IMG/VR virus record: IMGVR_UViG_3300036944_000610
Coordinates: 1 to 40,054 of that record
DNA from: a virus
Reading direction: 5' to 3' (one strand)
DNA length: 40,054 nt
The notes under the pieces were generated by a model. That model made no database searches, was not told the origin of the DNA, and saw only the letters and a program-made list of their open reading frames with translations. Shown one piece after another: positions 20,627 to 28,852 of the stretch (positions within the stretch are counted from its first letter, which is position 1; each line of letters begins with the position of its first letter). The translations under genes and the position numbers were made by a program.

Positions 20627-22678
20627 ATGGCCCGAATCAGCACCTCAGACCGCCTGGACCAGATCCACGCGGACGCAATCAAAGAGTTCGACGCGATCCA
20701 GAAGGCCGCGCGCCCAGAGCGCATGCAGGCGCTGTCGGATCGCCGCTTTTACAGCATCAGCGGGGCGCAGTGGGAAGGCGCCATCGGGGACCAGTTCGAG
20801 AACAAGCCCCGGTTCGAGTTCAACCACGTTCACCTCGCAGTCATCCGCATCATCAACGAGTACCGGGCGAACCGGATTACCGTTGACTTCCAGACGCCTG
20901 ACGGGTCGGATGATGACGAGATGGCCGACGCCTGCGATGGCCTGTATCGGGCCGACGAGAAGGCCAGCACCGCGAACGAGGCATACGACAACGCCTACGA
21001 GGAAGCTGTCGGCGGCGGGTTCGGCGCGTTCCGGCTGCGCGCGACCTACGAAAACATGGAGGACGAGGAGAACGACCGGCAGCGGGTTGTCTTTGAGCCG
21101 ATCTATGACGCGGACGCCTCCGTGTTCTTCGACCTTGCGGCCAAGCGCCAGGACAAGGCCGACGCGAAACGGTGCTATGTCCTGACGCCGTGGCCCATCG
21201 AAGCCTACAAGGAAGAGTTCGGGGACGACCCGACCGACTGGCCCAAGAGCATCAGCGGCAGCGAGTTTGACTGGTCAACGCCAGAGCTGGTGTGGGTCTG
21301 CGAACTGTTCAAGGTGGAGGAACGCAAGGAGTTGATCCGCTGGTTCAAGGGCCTGGATGATTCCGAGATGCGCGTCCCGGATCAGGAGCTGAAGGACAAC
21401 CCCGACAAACTGGCGCAACTGCTGGCTACCGGCTTCCGCCAGGTGCGCGAGAAGCGGGTTGAACGTCGGGTGGTGCACAAGTACCTGCTGAGCGGCGGCA
21501 AGGTGCTGGAAGACTGCGGCGTGATTGCTGGGCGCTGCATCCCCATCATCCCGGTGTACGGCAAGCGCTGGGTGGTGGACGGCGTGGAGCGGTTCATGGG
21601 CCATGTGCGGCTTGCGAAGGATGCACAGCGGCTGTCGAACATGCTCATGTCGTGGCTGGCCGAGATGGCTGCGCGCTTCGACATCGAGAAGCCCATCGTG
21701 TCGCCCGAACAGGTGGCCGGGCACGCCCAGATGTGGGCGGACGACAACATCAAGAAGTACCCCTATCTGCTGTTAAACGCTGTCACCGACTCGGCCGGCA
21801 ACGCGATCCCACAGCCGCCGCTGGCCTACACCAAGGCGCCGCAGGTTCCGCCTGCGATGGCTGCGCTCACCCAGCTGGCGCAGCAGGCGCTGACCGATCT
21901 ACTCGGCAACCAGCAGGCCGGCGAGGAAGTCAAGGAGCAGGTCAGCGGCAAGGCCATCGAGCTGATCCAGAACCGCCTTGACATGCAGACGTTCATCTAC
22001 ATGAGCAACTTCGCCAAGGCCATGAAGCGGTCGGGCGAAGTGTGGTTGTCGATGATGAAGGACATCGCCGTCGAGCCGAATCGACGCATGAAGACGCTCA
22101 CCGACGATGGCCAGGCTTCTTCGGTGGAGTTGAATCAGCCGGCGTATGACCCGGAGAAGGGGCGCGAGTACGTCCGCAACGACATCACCGCGGCGCACTA
22201 CGAGGTGGATGTCGATGTCGGCCCGAGCAGTAGCAGCCTGCGCAGCGCCGTCGTGCGTGCCCTCACCGGCATCGCGTCAATCACGCAAGACCCGGAGACG
22301 CAGCAGGCGCTGACGCTGGCGACCATCGCCAACCTTGAAGGCGAGGGCCTTCAGGAACTGCGCGACTGGGGCCGGGCCAAGGCGATCCGCATGGGGCTCA
22401 TCAAGCCGACCGACGATGAAAAGGCCGAACTGCAGGCCGAGCAGCAGAACCAGAAGCCCGACCCCCAGGCCGAGTATTTGCAAGCCGAGGCGGCGAAGGC
22501 CCAGGCGCTGACCGTCAAGGCGAAGGCCGACACGTTCAAGGTGCTGGCCGATACCGAGAAGGCGAAGGCTGACACGGCGGCAACCCTGGCCGGCATTGAT
22601 CAGAAGGACCGACAGCAGGCCATAGACGCAGCCGCAGCGTTCCAGCGGGCCGCGATCCCGCCGGCTGGCGGGTTGTGA
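20627..22678 (+). CDS. P22-type portal protein
   Basis: 683 residues (P22 gp1 has 725). Typical features: FEFNHVHLAVIRIINEYRANR near the start, AYEEAVGGGFGAFRLR, the wing and stem region with RFDIEKPIVSPEQV, KYPYLLLNAV and QNRLDMQTFIYMSNFAKAMKRSGEV. A long Ala/Lys-rich coiled coil ends the protein (AKAQALTVKAKADTFKVLAD). The P22 portal also ends in a helical barrel. The portal forms the dodecameric gate for DNA and docks terminase and the gp4-like tail factor. GGGGAG 8 bases upstream serves as ribosome binding site. Confidence 0.9.
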   Translation: MARISTSDRLDQIHADAIKEFDAIQKAARPERMQALSDRRFYSISGAQWEGAIGDQFENKPRFEFNHVHLAVIRIINEYRANRITVDFQTPDGSDDDEMADACDGLYRADEKASTANEAYDNAYEEAVGGGFGAFRLRATYENMEDEENDRQRVVFEPIYDADASVFFDLAAKRQDKADAKRCYVLTPWPIEAYKEEFGDDPTDWPKSISGSEFDWSTPELVWVCELFKVEERKELIRWFKGLDDSEMRVPDQELKDNPDKLAQLLATGFRQVREKRVERRVVHKYLLSGGKVLEDCGVIAGRCIPIIPVYGKRWVVDGVERFMGHVRLAKDAQRLSNMLMSWLAEMAARFDIEKPIVSPEQVAGHAQMWADDNIKKYPYLLLNAVTDSAGNAIPQPPLAYTKAPQVPPAMAALTQLAQQALTDLLGNQQAGEEVKEQVSGKAIELIQNRLDMQTFIYMSNFAKAMKRSGEVWLSMMKDIAVEPNRRMKTLTDDGQASSVELNQPAYDPEKGREYVRNDITAAHYEVDVDVGPSSSSLRSAVVRALTGIASITQDPETQQALTLATIANLEGEGLQELRDWGRAKAIRMGLIKPTDDEKAELQAEQQNQKPDPQAEYLQAEAAKAQALTVKAKADTFKVLADTEKAKADTAATLAGIDQKDRQQAIDAAAAFQRAAIPPAGGL

Positions 22679-22785
22679 GTTCACGTCATACGAACGGTTA
22701 GACGCCCATCGTGCAAAGCGTTTGAAGTATGATGCGCGCATCTGGCATCCCTCGGGCCGCATTCCGGGGAGATTGAAGGGCACAC
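22679..22785 (+). promoter_or_regulatory. Intergenic leader of the scaffold gene
   Basis: A 107-base gap. TATGAT (22729-22734), followed by GCGCG, resembles a -10 in the same style as TAGAAT before the portal gene and TACAAT before 32804, but -35 matches are poor. GGGGAG and GAAGGG precede ATG 22786; the latter is well placed as ribosome binding site. An internal promoter for head genes is possible. Confidence 0.4.
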
Positions 22786-23673
22786 ATGGCGACACCCGGC
22801 ACCGAAAGCGACGAGGATCAAGCGGTCCTTGACGATCAGCAGCAGGACGACGAGCAGCAGGCCCAAACGCTGCCCGAGCCCGCTGGTGACGATGCGCCGG
22901 CCGGTGAGCGGGAGGCCGAGCAGGAAGCGGAAGCCTCCGAGGTGGTGGTGAGCTTGGGCGAGGAGCCCGAGCAGCCGCCCGAGGAAGACCCGAACAAGGC
23001 GCCCGAGTGGCTGCGCAATCTGCGCAAGGCCAACCGGGAGAAGGACCGGCGCATCCGCGAGCTGGAAGCCAAGCTGCAGGCCCCGGCCCCGGTGCAGCAG
23101 TCGGTGGTGGTGGGCGACAAGCCGACCCTGGCCGGATGCGACTACGACGCCGAGGTGTTCGAGCAGCAACTGAGCGAGTGGTCAGACCGCAAGCGCCAGG
23201 CCGATGACGCCCAGCGCAAGCAGCAGGCCGAGGCGCAGCAGGCCGAACAGGCGTGGCAGTCCAAGCGCCAGGGCTACGAGGCCGAGAAGGCTGAATTCCG
23301 GGCCAAGTACCCCGCGTTCGATGAGGCCGAAGAAGCCGTCAAAGACGCGCTGAACGTGACGCAGCAGGGCCTGATCCTGCATGCGATCAAGAACCGCGCC
23401 GCCCTGGTGGCCGCCCTCGGAGCGAGTCCGAAGAAACTGAAGGAACTGTCGGGCATCACCGATCCCATCCTGTTCACAGCCAGCATTGCGGTGCTGGAAA
23501 AGGAGTTGAAGGTGACGCCACGCAAGACTGCCCCACTGCCAGAAAAGCAACTGCGGGCGTCAGCGCCTGGTGCGCTGGTGTCGTCGGCAAGGCTGGACGA
23601 ACTGCGGGCGAAGGCCGAGCGGTCGGGCGACTACACCGCCTACCTCGCGGCCAAGCGCTCGATGAAGAAGTAA
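22786..23673 (+). CDS. Scaffolding protein
   Basis: 295 residues (P22 gp8 has 303). Very acidic, Gln/Glu-rich N-terminus (DDQQQDDEQQAQTLPEP), then charged helical segments (NREKDRRIRELEAKL, KRQADDAQRKQQAEAQQAEQ), and a C-terminal helix ending in basic KRSMKK, where scaffolds contact the coat. It guides assembly of the coat protein into procapsids and leaves before or during packaging. It lies between portal and coat genes, as in P22. Confidence 0.85.
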   Translation: MATPGTESDEDQAVLDDQQQDDEQQAQTLPEPAGDDAPAGEREAEQEAEASEVVVSLGEEPEQPPEEDPNKAPEWLRNLRKANREKDRRIRELEAKLQAPAPVQQSVVVGDKPTLAGCDYDAEVFEQQLSEWSDRKRQADDAQRKQQAEAQQAEQAWQSKRQGYEAEKAEFRAKYPAFDEAEEAVKDALNVTQQGLILHAIKNRAALVAALGASPKKLKELSGITDPILFTASIAVLEKELKVTPRKTAPLPEKQLRASAPGALVSSARLDELRAKAERSGDYTAYLAAKRSMKK

Positions 23674-23793
23674 CACCGCGCGAGCCTGCCGCGCGCCCCT
23701 CGGGGCCAATGCAGTGCGAAGTGGCGACCGTCCGGCCCCAACGGATGAGATGAGCGAAGCAAGACCCCCTCAATCTCAATTCTTGGAGCCATC
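23674..23793 (+). promoter_or_regulatory. Intergenic leader of the coat gene
   Basis: A 120-base gap without a gene. It has a GC-rich part with short inverted repeats (GCCCCTCGGGGC at 23694-23705), then a purine-rich, less GC-rich part. Ribosome binding site TTGGAG lies 8 bases before ATG 23794. No T-tract terminator or clear promoter is seen. The leader may tune high coat expression. Confidence 0.4.
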
Positions 23794-25017
23794 ATGCCCA
23801 ACGCACTCGCAAAAGACCTCGAACTGATGTTCGAAAACTTCGTGGAAGGCTTCGACGCCAACTGCGTGGTTTCCATGGAGGCCGAAACCTCCTACCCCGA
23901 CGCCACCGCCATGCAGCGGGCCGGCGACACCTTCTACAAGAAGCAGGACTACCAGGCCGCTGTTGTGACCGGCCTGGATGTGTCGGCCGCCTCGCGCACC
24001 GATGTGATCGAGCGCTTCGTGCCGACCGTGTTCCGGTCGCCCGACAACGTGATCTACGAACTGGACGCCAAGGAACTGCGCGACCCGCAGCACATGACCA
24101 AGATGGGCCAAGCCGCTGCCAAGCGCCTGGCCGCCGAGGTGGACAAGAACCTGTACGCATCCGTTGCCGCCCAGGCTTCGATCTTCGTCAAGAAGGTGGG
24201 CGCCATCGCCTGGGACGACTTCGCCACGGCCGAGGCCCTGATGCTGTCTCGCGGTGTGGCTTCGGGCAACCTGAAGGCGTTCCTGAACCCGTTCGACTAT
24301 CTGGTGGTCGCCAAGGATCTGGGCAACCGCGCCTATCTGGGTGATCGGTCCAAGGACGCATACGAGCGCTCCAAGGTTCCAGACATCGCCACGTTCGCCA
24401 CATTCCGCACCGACAACGTGGCGAACGTGACGACCAACGGCACGGTGACTGGCACCACGATCAACGGCGCGCAGTCGTTCACCGTGACCGCAATGACCGG
24501 CGATGTCCCGACCGACAACCGCCGGATGACCCTGACCATCGCTGGCGCCAACATCGCCAACGTGGTGACAGGCGCGGCGTTCACCATCGCTGGCGTCAAT
24601 GCGGTGCACAACATCGACAAGAGCGACACCGGCCAGCTGCAGACGTTCCGCGTCATCAGCGGCGCCGGCACGGCATCGGTGGTCATCACCCCGGCCATCA
24701 TCGCCACTGGCCCCTACCAGAACTGCTCGGCTGTCGCTGGCAACGGCGCTGCCGTCACGTTCCTGAACAACGCCACCAAGCCGGCCAACCCGTTCTGGGC
24801 GCAAGGCGCGGTGACGCTGGACTACGGGCGTCTGCAGTTCCCGGCCGGCATGGGCGCCAACGTGATGACCGCCAACACCAAGAACGGCGTGCCGCTGGTG
24901 ATGGTGGCGCAGATCAACGCGCAGACCGGCAAGGTCTTTGTCCGCAACACCACGCTCTACGCGGCGACGGTGCTGAACCCCGAGCAGTGCGGGGTTGTGG
25001 TGGCCAATCAGAGCTAG
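23794..25017 (+). CDS. P22-type major coat protein
   Basis: 407 residues (P22 gp5 has 430). The start (LAKDLELMFENFVEGFDANC) has the helical N-arm. MTKMGQAAAKRLAAEVDKNL forms the spine helix and FLNPFDYLVVAKDLGNRAYLGDRS the P-domain pattern. A beta-rich segment (NVTTNGTVTGTTINGAQSFT, VTAMTGDVPTDNRRMTLTIA) corresponds to the inserted I-domain region. The C-terminus has LQFPAGMGANVMT and a last strand region (FVRNTTLYAATVLNPEQCGV). It builds the HK97-fold shell. A homing-type endonuclease gene follows. Confidence 0.9.
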   Translation: MPNALAKDLELMFENFVEGFDANCVVSMEAETSYPDATAMQRAGDTFYKKQDYQAAVVTGLDVSAASRTDVIERFVPTVFRSPDNVIYELDAKELRDPQHMTKMGQAAAKRLAAEVDKNLYASVAAQASIFVKKVGAIAWDDFATAEALMLSRGVASGNLKAFLNPFDYLVVAKDLGNRAYLGDRSKDAYERSKVPDIATFATFRTDNVANVTTNGTVTGTTINGAQSFTVTAMTGDVPTDNRRMTLTIAGANIANVVTGAAFTIAGVNAVHNIDKSDTGQLQTFRVISGAGTASVVITPAIIATGPYQNCSAVAGNGAAVTFLNNATKPANPFWAQGAVTLDYGRLQFPAGMGANVMTANTKNGVPLVMVAQINAQTGKVFVRNTTLYAATVLNPEQCGVVVANQS

Positions 25018-25025
25018 TCGCAGTT

Positions 25026-25081
25026 TTCTCGTCGGCTAGCAGGCATGCGAATCGGGACTCATCCACCCTTGCCGACGAGAA
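25026..25081. repeat. 11-bp perfect inverted repeat between coat and HNH genes
   Basis: TTCTCGTCGGC (25026-25036) and GCCGACGAGAA (25071-25081) are exact inverses separated by 34 bases. The repeat lies right after the coat stop and just before ATG 25090 of the HNH gene. Its right arm includes GAGA, the only purine stretch that could serve as a ribosome binding site for that ATG. It may stop coat transcription in part or mask translation of the endonuclease. No T tract follows. Confidence 0.7.
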
Positions 25082-25089
25082 CTCCACGG

Positions 25090-25605
25090 ATGTCATTCAA
25101 GGATGAAATGAAAACCGATCTTCCGAGGGAGCAGGTGCAAACCTTGTTCGACTACAGCCCCGAAACCGGCGCGCTCACATGGCGCGCCGACTCCGGGCGC
25201 TGGGGGCGAATCAAGGCCGGCACTTTGGCTGGCGCTGTGTGCACCGGCGGCTATCGACAGGTGCGCGTTGATGGCCGTCTCAGGATGGTGCATCGCCTTG
25301 CGTGGATACACGCAATCGGGCCGATCACCACTGAAATGATCGACCACATCAACGGCGACCGGCAAGACAACCGGCTGTGCAACCTGCGGGAAGCAACGCG
25401 CGAGATGAACACACAGAACATCAAGCGCGCCAACTCGCGCAGCAGCCACGGGTTCCTGGGCGTCAGTCGGCAGGGCAATAGGTGGCGGGCAGAAATCAGC
25501 ATCAAGAACAAGCAACGGCTCTTGGGCTACTTTCCGACACCAGAAGCGGCGCATGCGGTTTACCTGACCGCCAAGCGGCAACTGCACGAAGGGTGCACGA
25601 TATGA
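25090..25605 (+). CDS. Free-standing HNH endonuclease with AP2 domain
   Basis: 171 residues from ATG 25090; ATG 25045 would add 15 residues and lies inside the hairpin loop. An HNH_3-type core (VHRLAWIHAIGP, IDHINGDRQDNRLCNLREAT, N-x-x-N) is followed by an AP2-like DNA-binding part (GFLGVSRQGNRWRAEISIKN, LLGYFPTPEAAHAVYLTAKR). This is the layout of phage homing endonucleases, which cut a cognate allele and spread by recombination. It is inserted between coat and gp4-type genes, with an 11-bp inverted repeat on its left. The stop overlaps the next gene's ATG. Confidence 0.9.
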   Translation: MSFKDEMKTDLPREQVQTLFDYSPETGALTWRADSGRWGRIKAGTLAGAVCTGGYRQVRVDGRLRMVHRLAWIHAIGPITTEMIDHINGDRQDNRLCNLREATREMNTQNIKRANSRSSHGFLGVSRQGNRWRAEISIKNKQRLLGYFPTPEAAHAVYLTAKRQLHEGCTI

Positions 25606-25883
25606 AGACTTTCCCCCGCATGCTTTACCGCGCAGGCGCTGGCGTGCTGGTCGATGGCGTCGAGTGCGCTGCCCTGGTGGTGCACAGCGAGGCCGAGCAA
25701 GTGCAGGCCCTGGCCGATGGCTGGGGCTTCACTGCGCATGCCGAGCCGACCGAGCCCACCGACGACCTCCCGCCGACCCGCGTCGAACTGGAAGCCAAGG
25801 CCGCCGAGCTGGGCGTCAAGTTTGACGGCCGCTGGGGCGACAAGCGGCTGTCTGACGCCATCGCTGCGGCGCTGAAGGGCTGA
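25602..25883 (+). CDS. Small head-region protein with HeH/LEM-like C-terminus
   Basis: 93 residues. The ATG at 25602 overlaps the HNH stop (ATGA), with GAAGGG upstream. The N-terminal half is beta-like (RMLYRAGAGVLVDGVECAAL, VVHSEAEQVQAL). After an acidic Pro linker, LEAKAAELGVKFDGRWGDKRLSDAIAAAL resembles a HeH/LEM or Rho-N-like helix-extended loop-helix often found at the end of phage head proteins. Likely a minor head or head-tail accessory protein; the role is not defined. Confidence 0.7.
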   Translation: MKTFPRMLYRAGAGVLVDGVECAALVVHSEAEQVQALADGWGFTAHAEPTEPTDDLPPTRVELEAKAAELGVKFDGRWGDKRLSDAIAAALKG

Positions 25884-25885
25884 CC

Positions 25886-26356
25886 GTGGCAACCAAGGGC
25901 GAACTGATCGGGGATGCCTTCGCGGAACTGGCAATCGCCTCCTACGTGTTCGATCTGGAGCCCGAGGAGCAGCAGACCGCGCTGCGGCGCATGGACGCGC
26001 TCATGGCAGTCTGGGAGTCCCGCGGCATCCGCGTGGGCTACGTCTACGGCGGCGGCCTGGCCACCGAGTCGGGCCTGCCGCAGTACGCGCATGAGCCCGT
26101 GGTCGCTGCGCTGGCTGTGCGGCTGGCGCCAGGCTTCGGCAAGGCTGTGAGCGCGCAGACCCTGGCAACCGCCAAGAGCGGCTATGACGGGCTGATGTCG
26201 CGGTCTGCATTCCCGCCCGAGCAGCAGCTGCGCAACCTGCCCAGTGGGTCAGGCAACAAGCCAGACCACTATGTGCAGCAGCCGTTCCTGCCCGTTCCGA
26301 CCGACACGCCGCTTGGCATTGCGCCAGGCGGTGATCTGACATTCACCGGGGGCTGA
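25886..26356 (+). CDS. P22 gp4-like head-completion (tail accessory) protein
   Basis: 156 residues (P22 gp4 has 166). TKGELIGDAFAELAIASYVF, DLEPEEQQTALRRMDALMAVWESRGI, YVYGGGL, then VVAALAVRLAPGFGKAVSAQTLATAKSGYDGL, is the gp4 pattern. A loop and an extended C-terminal tail (PTDTPLGIAPGGDLTF) follow. It binds under the portal after packaging and keeps the DNA in. The start is GTG 25886, 3 bases after the previous stop (ribosome binding site GAAGGG further up). Confidence 0.88.
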   Translation: MATKGELIGDAFAELAIASYVFDLEPEEQQTALRRMDALMAVWESRGIRVGYVYGGGLATESGLPQYAHEPVVAALAVRLAPGFGKAVSAQTLATAKSGYDGLMSRSAFPPEQQLRNLPSGSGNKPDHYVQQPFLPVPTDTPLGIAPGGDLTFTGG

Positions 26357-26357
26357 A

Positions 26358-26813
26358 GTGGCAACCATCATCAACTTGCCGCAAGGCTCCATCACGGCGG
26401 GTTCAACCCTGCCGTTCTATGACCCAGCCAACGGCGCAGACCGGCGCGCGTCGGTCACTGAGTTCGCCGCGCTGCTTCAAACGCTGCTGACCGCATCGGC
26501 CCCGCTGGCGCAGTACAGCGCACCAGCCGCAACGGGATTTTCCGTGACTATCGCGCCGGCTGTGTCGGGCCAATCGGTGCTGCTGCTGCTGACCCCTGCT
26601 GCCGGCTACGCAGCCGGCACGGTGGTGCTGCCTGCTGTTGCAACGGCTGTTGACGGGCAGGAAGTCTCCTGCACTTGCACGCAGTCTGTCGGCACGCTGA
26701 CGGTGAGCGGCAACGGCGCCACGGTCAACGGTGCGCCAGCATCTTTCTCTGCCAACGGCTTCTTCAAACTGCGATTCGATGGCGTCTTTGGCGCCTGGTA
26801 TCGCGTGGGCTAA
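26358..26813 (+). CDS. Beta-rich virion protein, fibre-end-like
   Basis: 151 residues from GTG 26358. The N-terminus TIINLPQGSITAGSTLPFYD, PANGADRRASVTEFAALLQ, resembles segments that trim phage fibre proteins. The rest is beta-rich and ends in FFKLRFDGVFGAWYRVG, the F...W-Y end common to phage fibre C-terminal domains. It lies between the gp4-like and the first beta-helix gene. Probably a minor virion protein or fibre part; not assigned to a P22 gene. Confidence 0.65.
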   Translation: MATIINLPQGSITAGSTLPFYDPANGADRRASVTEFAALLQTLLTASAPLAQYSAPAATGFSVTIAPAVSGQSVLLLLTPAAGYAAGTVVLPAVATAVDGQEVSCTCTQSVGTLTVSGNGATVNGAPASFSANGFFKLRFDGVFGAWYRVG

Positions 26814-26822
26814 GGATTCATC

Positions 26823-28823
26823 ATGCCAACGATCAATGCAGGCGCATCTACCGCGCTGACCGTCGCCGTCGGGACATACTTGGAGGGCACTGGCGCCGGC
26901 ATGGCTGTCATTGGCCCGGCCGCTGTCGTGGAGCCGCTGACCGCTGGCGATGCGTGGCAAGTCGGCCCGTTCGACCGCGCAACGCTGGTCAGCATCACGG
27001 CCGGCAGCGCGATCACCTACACGGTGAAGGACAACATGCGCGACCCGAGCGAGGCCGACAAGCTGCCGGTGGCGTCGGTCGCTGCAATGCAAGCCCTGGT
27101 GTCAGGGGCTGTGAAACTGAGCAACGCCGGCACCGCAGAAGCCGCGACGGCCAACAACCTGCTGTTGCAGGCCGCTGTGGATGCTGTTGGGCCTGGCGGG
27201 GTGGTGACGGTTGCCCAAAACCAGGGCGTGTGCGAGATCAGCGCCACGGTTTACCACGACAACATCATCGAGATCGGGGCCGGGACCACCGTGAAGCTGC
27301 GCACTGGCAGCACCACGACGATGTTCCGCAACCGGGGGTGGAACCCGACCCGCACGACTGCCACCAGCATGACGGCATCGGGGCGCGTGGGCACCATCAC
27401 GTTCCCGGCCACGCCCGATGATCTGACCGTGGGCAAAACGGTCAGCGTGCTGGGCTACACCACCAGCGGCTACAACGGCGCGCATGTCATCACCGGCCGC
27501 ACCGGCACCACGCTGACCGTGCGCCTGCCTCGCACCCCTGCGCTGACCACTGCGGCTGGCACCGGCACCTGCAGCCCGGTGGACGAGATGATCGGCATGA
27601 CCGGCAAGGGGGCGGTGGACTACAACGAGGCGGGCCAGGCCGCAGACGGCACGCAAAACACCATCGCGGTGATCTGGTGCAACGTGGGCCACTGCTTTGT
27701 GGGTGAGGGGCTATCCGTCCTGAATGCCAAGAAGTTCAACTTCCTGATCTGCGCGTACCGGCATGCGGACGTGGACAACCTGAACGCCGAGACGGCCAGC
27801 GACATCATCCACTTCCTCGGCCCCGGCACCGAGACAGTGTGCACCCGCGTGAAGGGCAGCAGCGGCGACGACTCGCTCGCATTCACCATCGGCGACGTAG
27901 CGTGGTTCAACCTGTCGCGTGGAGACTTCTTCAGCATCCGCGTGGATGAACTGAACACCGACAGCTTGCAAGCCTTGATCCGCATCAGTGGTCACGGCAC
28001 CTGGAAATTCTGGGATGTGGAGCTGGCAAACCTGTTCGGGTCCAGCGTTGCCAGCCCGGTGACGATTGCCGACTTCAGCGCCGATCTGCAGGGCATGGAC
28101 TTCGACCACATCAAGGTGCGCGGGGTCAACTGCGAGACGGCGACCGCCGTGCCGGTGGTGTCAATCTCCACCCTGATCGCAGGCGGCGGTGACCGGCTGG
28201 ACGTGGATGTGACCCAGCTTCCGAGCAACGGCCCGGCGCTGCGCGTCAACGCCAGCACCACCACCGTGCGCAGTGTGCAACTGCGGGTGGCAAACCCCAT
28301 CGACGGCTGCACCACGGGCGCACTGGATGTGTCGGGCGCCACGGTTGCCAGCGCACGAGTCGAGGGTCTGCGTGCCAGCTACGGAAGCAACGTGTTTGCC
28401 GTTTGGGTCAACACCTCCGGCGCCATCACTGAACTGATGGTGAGCGACTGCGAAGTCGGCGGAAGCGGCTCTCGCGTGGTGGCGCATCAAGCAACCCTCG
28501 GCCGCGTGATGATGAACAACATCAGGCATTCGAGCGGGTACTGCGTCTACGAGCAGAACGCCAGCGCAAACGCCAGCATGGTCGTCATGATGAGCAACGT
28601 GCGAGCCAACAGCCTGACCAGCCTTGCCCGGTTTGAGAAGGCCACCACCTTCCTGACAAGCAATGTGCAAGTGCCCAGCGGCGGCGTCAGCGGCAGCGTG
28701 ATCTACGCAAACGGGGCCAGCACGGTGGTGACATGGAGCGGTGATGCGGTTTACACCGGCAACACGGAAAGTTCTCTGATTGGCGGCGCCACCATCAGCA
28801 AGGTTGCCAGCGCCATCGTCTGA
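26823..28823 (+). CDS. Large beta-helix virion protein
   Basis: 666 residues. The middle and C-terminal parts have the turn-by-turn beta pattern of pectate-lyase-like right-handed helices (for example DSLAFTIGDVAWFNLSRGDF, DSLQALIRISGHGTWKFWDV, ANASMVVMMSNVRANSL). The first 150 residues are a separate beta domain (INAGASTALTVAVGTYLEG, GDAWQVGPFDRATLVSITAG). It has no P22-type head-binding domain, unlike the tailspike at 37346. P22 has no such gene between 4 and 10, so this is an additional fibre, or spike, or a decoration of the neck. Substrate unknown. Confidence 0.75.
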   Translation: MPTINAGASTALTVAVGTYLEGTGAGMAVIGPAAVVEPLTAGDAWQVGPFDRATLVSITAGSAITYTVKDNMRDPSEADKLPVASVAAMQALVSGAVKLSNAGTAEAATANNLLLQAAVDAVGPGGVVTVAQNQGVCEISATVYHDNIIEIGAGTTVKLRTGSTTTMFRNRGWNPTRTTATSMTASGRVGTITFPATPDDLTVGKTVSVLGYTTSGYNGAHVITGRTGTTLTVRLPRTPALTTAAGTGTCSPVDEMIGMTGKGAVDYNEAGQAADGTQNTIAVIWCNVGHCFVGEGLSVLNAKKFNFLICAYRHADVDNLNAETASDIIHFLGPGTETVCTRVKGSSGDDSLAFTIGDVAWFNLSRGDFFSIRVDELNTDSLQALIRISGHGTWKFWDVELANLFGSSVASPVTIADFSADLQGMDFDHIKVRGVNCETATAVPVVSISTLIAGGGDRLDVDVTQLPSNGPALRVNASTTTVRSVQLRVANPIDGCTTGALDVSGATVASARVEGLRASYGSNVFAVWVNTSGAITELMVSDCEVGGSGSRVVAHQATLGRVMMNNIRHSSGYCVYEQNASANASMVVMMSNVRANSLTSLARFEKATTFLTSNVQVPSGGVSGSVIYANGASTVVTWSGDAVYTGNTESSLIGGATISKVASAIV

Positions 28824-28852
28824 TCCCATCCCCTGCCGGTGCACATAGGCCA

